Source: an uncultured Bacteroidales bacterium (GTDB lineage: Bacteria; Bacteroidota; Bacteroidia; Bacteroidales; Paludibacteraceae). Taken from it: DNA of 42,284 nt. The DNA lies in assembly GCA_946403315.1 (NCBI GenBank), contig CAMIZK010000006.1, positions 1-42,284 of the forward strand, written 5' to 3'. The notes under the pieces are model-generated. The model was given only the letters and a program-made list of their open reading frames with translations, made no database searches and had not been told where the DNA came from. The position numbers were made by a program, and so were the translations under genes. This document shows, piece after piece, positions 35,201 to 42,284 of the stretch. The stretch's first letter is position 1; every line of letters starts with the position of its first letter.

Positions 35201-37140
35201 TACTGAGGATCTAATTGTTCATAAATAGAGTTGTTGCTGATAAATTCCGGCACCAGCTTCTTCATCAGCGTCACCGTCGTGAACGGTTTGGAATGACGGC
35301 TCGTCTCGATCAGTTGATCCACCGCCTTGCTCACCTCGTCAAACTCAAACTCACGCACTCTGGCTACCATAATCTTCTCGTTGGCCGTAGGAATAGTCGT
35401 CTCCTTTTGGTTCAGCAATTCCTCGTACAGCTTCTCACCCGGTCTCAAACCCGTAAACACAATACGGATATCTTTCTCCGGCGTATAGCCTGCCAGACGA
35501 ATCATATTACGCGCCAAATCCAGAATCTTCACCGGCTGACCCATGTCGAAAACAAAGATCTCACCGCCTTCACCTAACGTACCGGCTTCCATCACCAGAC
35601 AACAAGCTTCCGGAATCGTCATGAAATAACGGATGATATCCGGATGCGTCACCGTTACCGGGCCGCCTGCCGCAATCTGCTTGCGGAAGAAAGGTATCAC
35701 CGAACCGTTGCTGCCTAACACATTGCCGAAACGCGTCGTGATGAACTTGGTACTGTTCGGATTCTCTTTCTGCAACTTTCGGAACAGCGACTGTACATAA
35801 ATCTCCGCAATGCGCTTGCTGGCACCCATGATATTCGTCGGGTTCACTGCCTTGTCCGTCGAAATCATCACAAAGCGTTGCACGCCGTACTTAACCGACA
35901 TATCCGCCATATTCTTCGTTCCCAACACATTCGCCTGAATGGCTTCGTTCGGAAAACTCTCCATCAACGGCACATGCTTGTACGCGGCTGCATGGAAAAC
36001 GATATCCGGTCGCATTTCTCCGAAAACCTGCTCCATGCGTTCCCGGTTTCGTACATCGCCTATAACCGGTATGAAACGGGACTTCGGAAAATGCTCTTTC
36101 AGATCCAACGCCAGGTCATGCAACGGCGATTCCGCAATCTCCAACAGGATAGTAACCTGTGGCTGATACTGCTGAATCTGACGAACCAACTCACTTCCTA
36201 TACTACCTGCCGCACCGCTCACCATCACCACTCGCTTCTGGATCAACTGGCGCACATTCTCCATATTAATGTTGATCTGTGGACGCTCCAACAAATCTTC
36301 AATATGGATCGCATCAATTCGACCGATACGTTGGGCATCGATTTCGTCCGTATTGTCCATTTGGGTGAAATACGGAGTGGTTAGAATGCGAACATTGTGA
36401 TCAATAAAAATCTGCAAATCCTTCGCCGGGTTCAGTGCCCTCATCTTCAACGGAGACACAATCACATGTTTCACTCCCTGCTTCTCCATCCACGTAAACA
36501 GCGACTTGTTCAACGGCCTTACATGCAAACCCGCCAAGTCATATCCGTGACGATCGTTCTCATCGGCAATAAAGCCCACCGGACGGTAAGGGTTATTACC
36601 CGACGCCCTTAGCATCTTGGCAATAGCAACACCCGCCGTCTGCGTGCCGTAGATCATCACCTGGGGACTGCCCGTACTGTGTTCTAAGTTCTCACTCAAG
36701 GTCTTGACACCCACACGCAACGTGAACAGCAGCACAAACGACATCGGTACATAGATAGCGATCACGGTGTTTAATACCGGATGGCTACCCGAAGTGTTAT
36801 CCAAAATCAAGTTCAATGCTACCAGCGCCAGACCCGTCATCACATTCGATAACAGCACCTTCGTCGTGTCAATAAACGTTGAATAACGAAGAATACCCGA
36901 ATAGGTATGGAACGCCCAGAACATCACCAACTGCATTCCCATCACAATCAGATATTGCAGTCCGATGGATAAACTGGTTTCTCCTACGTTCATGTAGTTG
37001 AAGAAACCGCTGCCTATCCATACACTCACCCAAAATGCTATGGTGCACAGAAACAAGTCCAGCAACAGCACACCCCAACGCGGCATATAATGCATCTGAG
37101 GCAGATGAGAGAAAATGTCGGAATGACGTATTTCATTCAT
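35200..37140 (-). CDS. CapD/PglF-like UDP-sugar dehydratase/epimerase with N-terminal TM region
   Basis: VMVSGAAGSIGSELVRQI, FHAAAYKHVPLMESFPNEAI, STDKAVNPTNIMGASKR. Confidence 0.93.
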   Translation of the reverse strand: MNEIRHSDIFSHLPQMHYMPRWGVLLLDLFLCTIAFWVSVWIGSGFFNYMNVGETSLSIGLQYLIVMGMQLVMFWAFHTYSGILRYSTFIDTTKVLLSNVMTGLALVALNLILDNTSGSHPVLNTVIAIYVPMSFVLLFTLRVGVKTLSENLEHSTGSPQVMIYGTQTAGVAIAKMLRASGNNPYRPVGFIADENDRHGYDLAGLHVRPLNKSLFTWMEKQGVKHVIVSPLKMRALNPAKDLQIFIDHNVRILTTPYFTQMDNTDEIDAQRIGRIDAIHIEDLLERPQININMENVRQLIQKRVVMVSGAAGSIGSELVRQIQQYQPQVTILLEIAESPLHDLALDLKEHFPKSRFIPVIGDVRNRERMEQVFGEMRPDIVFHAAAYKHVPLMESFPNEAIQANVLGTKNMADMSVKYGVQRFVMISTDKAVNPTNIMGASKRIAEIYVQSLFRKLQKENPNSTKFITTRFGNVLGSNGSVIPFFRKQIAAGGPVTVTHPDIIRYFMTIPEACCLVMEAGTLGEGGEIFVFDMGQPVKILDLARNMIRLAGYTPEKDIRIVFTGLRPGEKLYEELLNQKETTIPTANEKIMVARVREFEFDEVSKAVDQLIETSRHSKPFTTVTLMKKLVPEFISNNSIYEQLDPQ

Positions 37141-37144
37141 AAAT

Positions 37145-39889
37145 TTATTTACCATATTGCTCTATAATTTTGGCAAGATACTTGCCGGTATAACTTTCTT
37201 CACAAGCCGCTACTTCTTCCGGAGTACCGGTACAAACGATATTTCCGCCCTCTATTCCTCCTTCTTTTCCTAAATCGATCACATGGTCCGCTGCCAGTAT
37301 CACAGCCGGATTATGCTCGATAATCAGCACCGTGTGACCGTTGTTCACCAAGCGGTTCAAGGACTGTAACAGTACCTCTATATCGCGGTGATGCAGACCC
37401 GTCGTCGGCTCGTCAAACACAAAAATCGTCGGGGTGTTATCTTCCTGAGCCAGGAACGACGCTAACTTCACGCGTTGACTCTCACCGCCCGATAATGTAC
37501 TGCTGCTTTGACCTAACTGCAGATAACCCAAACCTACATCTTGCAGCGGCTTCAACCGCTTCACGATCTTATCGCATTCAGGATCTTCTCCAAAAAACTC
37601 CAACGCCTGATTCACCGTCATGCACAGCACGTCATAAATCGACTTACCCCTGTAATGCACATCCAAGATGTCTTGCTTGAACCGTTTTCCGTGACATTGT
37701 TCGCATTCCAGCACAAGATCTGCCATAAACTGCATCTCAATTGTAATCGTGCCTTCCCCTTGACATGTCTCGCATCTACCGCCCGGCACGTTAAACGAGA
37801 AATGCGCCGGAGTGAATCCCAACTGATGCGACAACGCCTGCTCCGAAAATAATCGTCGTATCTCGTCATATGCCTTCAGGTACGTCACCGGATTCGAACG
37901 GCTCGACTTACTCAACGGATTCTGATCTACAAACTCAATGTCACGCATCAGGTGCATGCTCCCTTTCAAATGACCGAAATCACCCGTGTGCTCTGCATAC
38001 GACCCGCCGTAGTGCTTCTTCAGCGCAGGGTAGAGTACTTTGCTAACCAGACTGCTCTTGCCGCTTCCACTCACACCCGTCACACATGTCATCACATGCA
38101 GCGGAAAACGAACCGTCAGGTTTTTCAAATTATTCTCACATGCTCCTTCTACCTCAATATAGTTGTTCCAATGCCTTCTTTGCTTTGGAATGTCGAAATG
38201 CACCAACTCCGGACGCGGCTTACCTTCATACACAATCTCACCGCCATGCCTTCCTGCATTAGGACCGATCTCAATGATATGGTCTGCAGCAGCAATAATA
38301 TCCTCGTCGTGCTCCACCACCACAATCGTATTGCCCAGATCCCGTAACTCCTTCAGCACCCGAATCAACCGTTCCGTATCCCTCGGATGCAATCCGATAG
38401 ACGGCTCGTCCAATACATAAAGCGACCCCACTAAACTGCTGCCCAAACTCTTCGCTAATTGGATGCGTTGACTCTCGCCGCCCGATAAGGTATTACTCTG
38501 CCGGTTCAGCGTCAAATAACTCAAACCCACATCTTGCATGAACTGCAACCGGCTCTTAATCTCCGTCAGCACGATATCAATCGTCTTCCGCTCGATATCT
38601 GTCCATTCCACCGATTCGAACCATGCCTGTAACTCTGAGATCGGCATTGAACATAACTGCTGGATACTCTTTCCCTTCACACGCACATATTCTGACTCCT
38701 TCCGCAAGTGAAAACCGCGACATACCGGACAAATCGTCCTTCCTTTATATCGCGCTAACAGCACTTTATATTGAATCTTGCTGTACTGCTTCTCCTCGAT
38801 CTCCTTAAAGAATGCATGCAGTCCCTTAAACCATTCATTCCCCGTCCATAGCAGCATCTTCTGCTCCTGGCTCAAGGCATAGAAAGGCGTGTGGATCGGA
38901 AAACCGAACTTATTGGCATTATACACCAGCGCTTCCTGCCAACTCCGCATCTGCTCTCCTTGCCAGCAGGCAACGGCTCCTTCATACACCGATTTCGACT
39001 TGTCAGGAATAACCAAATCCTCATCAATACCCGTCACCACACCTACACCGCGGCATTCCGGACAGGCACCTACCGGATTATTGAAATCAAACAAGTGCTC
39101 ACTCGGCTCGATAAACTGAATCCCATCCGCCTCAAAACGCTCAGAGAACACTTTCTCCTTTTTGTCTACCCATATCCTACACTCCCCGTGACCCTCAAAG
39201 AACGCTGTCTGCACACTGTCCGCAAATCGGTTACTCGTCGCTTGCTCGTGATCCACAATAATACGGTCCACCAACAGATACGCCTCGTGACCTTCCGCTT
39301 TCTGCCAGGCCTCATTGTCCAAACGCACTGTGTCACCATCAATCAGCAGACGACTGAAACCTTGCCCCTGCCATAACGCCAACTGCTCCTCTAACGTGCG
39401 GCCTTCCGGAAGAATAATCGGACTGATCAAATACAGACGCGTACCGATCTCCTGTTCTTCCATGTAACGCACTACGTCCCGGATCGTGTTCTTCTTCACT
39501 TCCTCACCGCTCACAGGCGAGTACGTGTGACCTACGCGCGCGTATAATAACTTTAAATAGTCGTAAATCTCCGTCACCGTACCTACGGTGGAACGGGGAT
39601 TGCGACTCGTCACTTTCTGCTGGATAGCTATCGCCGGAGGAATACCTTCGATCTTATCCACCTCCGGCTTCTGCATCCTACCCATGAACTGACGCGCATA
39701 CGCACTCAGACTCTCTACATACCTCCGCTGACCCTCCGCATACAAGGTGTCAAACGCCAACGAACTCTTGCCGCTGCCGCTCACTCCCGTCACTACCACC
39801 AACTCATTCCGCGGTATATCTACCGTCACATGTTTCAAGTTGTGCGTGTCCGCCCCTTCAATATGAATATAATCCGCTTCTATAACCTT
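37145..39889 (-). CDS. uvrA: UvrABC system protein A; start codon unresolved
   Basis: GVSGSGKSSLAFDTLYAEGQRRYVESLSAYARQF etc.; the frame is open from 39889, and conserved N-term YIHIEGADTHNLK lies upstream of the ORF-track TTG start (39838). Confidence 0.92.
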   Translation of the reverse strand, partial: KVIEADYIHIEGADTHNLKHVTVDIPRNELVVVTGVSGSGKSSLAFDTLYAEGQRRYVESLSAYARQFMGRMQKPEVDKIEGIPPAIAIQQKVTSRNPRSTVGTVTEIYDYLKLLYARVGHTYSPVSGEEVKKNTIRDVVRYMEEQEIGTRLYLISPIILPEGRTLEEQLALWQGQGFSRLLIDGDTVRLDNEAWQKAEGHEAYLLVDRIIVDHEQATSNRFADSVQTAFFEGHGECRIWVDKKEKVFSERFEADGIQFIEPSEHLFDFNNPVGACPECRGVGVVTGIDEDLVIPDKSKSVYEGAVACWQGEQMRSWQEALVYNANKFGFPIHTPFYALSQEQKMLLWTGNEWFKGLHAFFKEIEEKQYSKIQYKVLLARYKGRTICPVCRGFHLRKESEYVRVKGKSIQQLCSMPISELQAWFESVEWTDIERKTIDIVLTEIKSRLQFMQDVGLSYLTLNRQSNTLSGGESQRIQLAKSLGSSLVGSLYVLDEPSIGLHPRDTERLIRVLKELRDLGNTIVVVEHDEDIIAAADHIIEIGPNAGRHGGEIVYEGKPRPELVHFDIPKQRRHWNNYIEVEGACENNLKNLTVRFPLHVMTCVTGVSGSGKSSLVSKVLYPALKKHYGGSYAEHTGDFGHLKGSMHLMRDIEFVDQNPLSKSSRSNPVTYLKAYDEIRRLFSEQALSHQLGFTPAHFSFNVPGGRCETCQGEGTITIEMQFMADLVLECEQCHGKRFKQDILDVHYRGKSIYDVLCMTVNQALEFFGEDPECDKIVKRLKPLQDVGLGYLQLGQSSSTLSGGESQRVKLASFLAQEDNTPTIFVFDEPTTGLHHRDIEVLLQSLNRLVNNGHTVLIIEHNPAVILAADHVIDLGKEGGIEGGNIVCTGTPEEVAACEESYTGKYLAKIIEQYGK

Positions 39890-39915
39890 TCACCTTTAAC
39901 CATTAGCTTTTCGCC
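39881..39915 (-). repeat. Heptameric repeat tract T16 (TATAACC TTTCACC TTTAACC ATTAGCT TTTCGCC)
   Basis: Five 7-nt units covering the uvrA initiation region. Confidence 0.75.
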
Positions 39916-39916
39916 T

Positions 39917-41035
39917 TTACTTTATTGCTTCCTCCGCGATTCGTTTTAGTTCCAGAAACTCCACGGTCGTAGTATCCTTCTGTGCCTTTGTCAACTTCGG
40001 CACACGAATCGGCGTACCGATCGCGATCTTGTTCGGGTTATCCAAATGGTCCTTGTTCGCGTCATACAAGTATGGCCAATATCGCTGATGACCGTAGTAT
40101 TTCTTCGCAATCCAGGCCAGACGACTACCTTCCGTAATCTCTTCCGTCTTAATCCATCCTTTGTAACGCGATAAGTCCGGCTCAACGGCTGTCTCCGGTT
40201 CTACTTGCGGCTCAATAACAACCTCCGGTTCTTGCTCTATTTCCGGTGTTTCCGTGGCCTCTTCCGTCACAGTCACCGGTGTCTCTTGTTCTTCTGCCGG
40301 CACTACGATCTCTGTCTTGTTCTCTTCTACAAACGACTTGATCCAACTGCTGATCTCACTCCGAAAGAAGAAGAACGCAATCACTAACACAATCAGCAGA
40401 CATACCACACAAATCAGCGTATCCCGCCAGAAATGATGTTTCTTCTTTTTCTTCGGCTCTTCCGGCTGAGGCTCTTCTTTAACCGGCTCTACTACCGGTT
40501 CTATCTCTACTACCGGTTCTATCTCTACTACCGGCTCCGGTTCTACCACCGGTTCCGGTTCCACAACAGGCTCTTCGCCTTTCGCCTCTAACCTTTCGCC
40601 ATTAGCCTCTGCATTAGGACTCTGTCCTAACTCGCCCAAAATATCTACAATCTCTGCCGCCTGAACACCTAACTTCTTCAACGGATCGTTCTCCATCCCT
40701 TCGCCATTCGCCTCTAACCTTTCGCCATTCGCCCTTCGCCCTTCGCCATTACTCTCTACCAACTCCTTCACACCCGCTTCAGACGCAAAAACGATCTTGT
40801 TATAACCCGGAATAGTGATTTCCTCGCCTGTCTTCACGTTCACACTCTTACGTGCGGCAACCGCTTGTAACTTAAACGTACCAAGACCGTTCACCTTCAC
40901 TTGTTTCTCCGTCTTCAATGCCTCGATCAGCTGGGCATTGAAACTGTTCAAGAACGCCCCTGCGCTCTTTTCACTTACACCCGCACGACTCGCCAGTGCA
41001 CGCCGTAATTCGGTCCAACTTAGTTTCTCTGCCAT
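39917..41035 (-). CDS. HU/IHF-type DNA-binding domain - TM helix - LysM fusion protein
   Basis: N-term HU-like (GVSEKSAGAFLNSFNAQLIEALKTEKQVKVNGLGTFKLQ); TM TLICVVCLLIVLVIAFFFF after KKKKKHH; C-term LysM (EGSRLAWIAKKYYGHQRYWPYLYDANKDHLDNPNKIAIGTPIRVPKL). Confidence 0.85.
   Translation of the reverse strand: MAEKLSWTELRRALASRAGVSEKSAGAFLNSFNAQLIEALKTEKQVKVNGLGTFKLQAVAARKSVNVKTGEEITIPGYNKIVFASEAGVKELVESNGEGRRANGERLEANGEGMENDPLKKLGVQAAEIVDILGELGQSPNAEANGERLEAKGEEPVVEPEPVVEPEPVVEIEPVVEIEPVVEPVKEEPQPEEPKKKKKHHFWRDTLICVVCLLIVLVIAFFFFRSEISSWIKSFVEENKTEIVVPAEEQETPVTVTEEATETPEIEQEPEVVIEPQVEPETAVEPDLSRYKGWIKTEEITEGSRLAWIAKKYYGHQRYWPYLYDANKDHLDNPNKIAIGTPIRVPKLTKAQKDTTTVEFLELKRIAEEAIK
40573..40607 (-). 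repeat. Heptameric repeat tract T17a in the HU-LysM ORF
   Basis: CTTCGCC TTTCGCC TCTAACC TTTCGCC ATTAGCC, encoding EANGERLEAKGEE. Confidence 0.9.
40614..40630. repeat. Palindrome TTAGGAC-TCT-GTCCTAA
   Basis: Perfect 7-bp arms; shares the GGACTCTGTCC core with 17789-17799. Confidence 0.8.
40699..40747 (-). repeat. Heptameric repeat tract T17b, seven uninterrupted 7-nt units in the HU-LysM ORF
   Basis: CTTCGCC ATTCGCC TCTAACC TTTCGCC ATTCGCC CTTCGCC CTTCGCC, encoding NGEGRRANGERLEANGEG. Confidence 0.9.
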
Positions 41036-41038
41036 AAC

Positions 41039-41317
41039 TTAGATCTTTTTTAAATGGTCCTTCATGTTAGCTACAGGCTTGAACGCAATCTGCTTCTTAC
41101 TCGGCGAAACCGTGCGATTACCCGTCTTCGGGTGAACAATCACACGCTCCTTGCGCTCTTTCACTTCTAACGTGCCGATGCCCTGGATCTGAATGGTCTT
41201 GCCTGCCATCAGATTCTCGCGCAGGATGGCCGTCATCGTCGCCAATAACTGCTCTGTGTCTTTCTTACTCAGCCCTGTTTCGTTACCGATCAAGCCGATC
41301 AATTCTTTTGTTAACAT
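41039..41317 (-). CDS. HU family DNA-binding protein
   Basis: 92 aa, AGKTIQIQGIGTLEVKERKERVIVHPKTGNRTVSPSKKQIAFKP. Confidence 0.93.
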   Translation of the reverse strand: MLTKELIGLIGNETGLSKKDTEQLLATMTAILRENLMAGKTIQIQGIGTLEVKERKERVIVHPKTGNRTVSPSKKQIAFKPVANMKDHLKKI

Positions 41318-42284
41318 ATCTCTCCGTATAAATCAAATTCTTCTGCTTTGGTAATCAGAACATTGACAAAGTCCCCCTCTTTCGCCATTAGCCTTTCGCC
41401 ATTCGCCTTTATAAGTACTTCACAATCCACCTCCGGACTGTCAAACTGCGTCCTTCCGATCCAATAGTCCCCTTCTTGACGATCTACAATCACCCGTTGA
41501 ACCGTGCCCACTTTCTGCGCCATCAATTCCCCGCTGATCTCTTGCTGAATCGCCATCAACTCCTCCACACGCCGTTCCTTCACCTCTTGCGGCACATCGT
41601 CGGTATAATGCTTATTGGCGTACGTGCCTTCTTCATCCGAGTACGCAAAACAACCCATTCGGTCAAAACGCATTTCCTTCACCCACGCCTTCAACTCCTC
41701 AAAATCTTCTTCCGTCTCACCCGGGTGACCTACCAACAAAGTGGTGCGAATGCATATGCCCGGCACTTTCTCCCGGATCTTCTTAATCAACGCGTCCTGT
41801 TCCGCCCGATTGATATGCCGTCTCATCAAACCCAACATATGGTCCGTACAATGTTGCAACGCAATATCCAGATACTTGCACACATTCGCATGTTTCGCCA
41901 TCACATCCAACAACTCCTCCGGAAAATCCGTCGGGTAGGCATAATGCAGCCGTATCCATTCCACTCCGGGCACTTGCGCTATTTCATCAATTAGTTCCGG
42001 CAGTAAATGTCTTCCTTTCGCCTTTCGCCCTTCGCCATTCGCCTTTAAGTCCAGCCCATAACTGCTCAGATCCTGTGCGATCACGTTCAACTCCTTCACG
42101 CCTTGACGCACCAGCCACCGCACTTCCTCTAATATCTCCGCCTTCGGCCTACTCGTATGCCGTCCCGTAATCAGCGGTATCGCACAATAGGAACAGAACC
42201 GGTTACATCCCTCGCTGATCTTCAAATACGCATAATGCTTCGGTGTCGTCAATTTCCGCTCATATATTTTACACTCGGATAAAC
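41311..42284 (-). CDS. rimO: Ribosomal protein S12 methylthiotransferase RimO, 5' end beyond the window
   Basis: ISEGCNRFCSYCAIP radical-SAM CxxxCxxC; C-term TRAM-like ITKAEEFDLYGE; frame stays open (…CKIYERKLTTPKHYAYLK) to the window edge. Confidence 0.93.
   Translation of the reverse strand, partial: LSECKIYERKLTTPKHYAYLKISEGCNRFCSYCAIPLITGRHTSRPKAEILEEVRWLVRQGVKELNVIAQDLSSYGLDLKANGEGRKAKGRHLLPELIDEIAQVPGVEWIRLHYAYPTDFPEELLDVMAKHANVCKYLDIALQHCTDHMLGLMRRHINRAEQDALIKKIREKVPGICIRTTLLVGHPGETEEDFEELKAWVKEMRFDRMGCFAYSDEEGTYANKHYTDDVPQEVKERRVEELMAIQQEISGELMAQKVGTVQRVIVDRQEGDYWIGRTQFDSPEVDCEVLIKANGERLMAKEGDFVNVLITKAEEFDLYGEIC
41380..41407 (-). repeat. Heptameric repeat tract T18 in rimO
   Basis: TTTCGCC ATTAGCC TTTCGCC ATTCGCC, encoding KANGERLMAKE. 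Confidence 0.9.
42016..42043 (-). repeat. Heptameric repeat tract T19 in rimO
   Basis: TTTCGCC TTTCGCC CTTCGCC ATTCGCC, encoding KANGEGRKAKG. Confidence 0.9.

Noticed and set aside
29402-37140. Capsule or O-antigen biosynthesis island acquired horizontally
   Set aside because: Only a few glycan genes (two GTs, deacetylase-like, WecA/MraY-like, CapD-like) interspersed with ABC-F and uvrA; no integrase, flanking repeats or clear composition shift visible by eye.
41476-41994. 172-aa plus-strand ORF opposite rimO
   Set aside because: Shadow ORF; the rimO protein on the other strand is unambiguous.

Overview
This 42.3 kb chromosomal window looks like Bacteroidetes/Bacteroidales: TTTG-N20-TAnnTTTG promoters, an EF-G2-type paralog and T9SS-like C-termini. 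It has about 33 protein-coding genes and no rRNA, CRISPR array or transposase that I could support. Plus-strand block, 0.2-11.2 kb: SLC13/DASS carrier, outer-membrane porin-like protein, hemerythrin-LuxR regulator, GH3 family protein, HAD hydrolase, acyltransferase, EamA transporter, then a tight trio of SRD5A-like steroid 5-alpha-reductase, Old Yellow Enzyme and SDR. Next come a minus-strand housekeeping block (S41 protease, coaD, acyltransferase, YigZ-like, C1 peptidase, prfB, TPR protein, 20-aa-repeat protein), amidase and dnaA (+), groS-groL (-), and a GTPase-degenerate EF-G paralog (+). The last minus-strand run holds a BspA-like LRR protein, a beta-helix pectate-lyase-like protein, glycosyltransferases, a deacetylase-like protein, ABC-F, a MraY/WecA-like transferase, a CapD-like protein, uvrA, an HU-TM-LysM fusion, HU and rimO (truncated by the window edge). 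The two signals most worth following are: (1) at least 19 tracts of short 7-nt (or 8-nt) tandem repeats scattered through the window, in intergenic gaps, at start and stop codons, and inside unrelated ORFs including rimO, where they encode a shared 'KANGERL'-type peptide; and (2) the 5-alpha-reductase/OYE/SDR cassette, a candidate steroid or bile-acid A-ring reduction operon.
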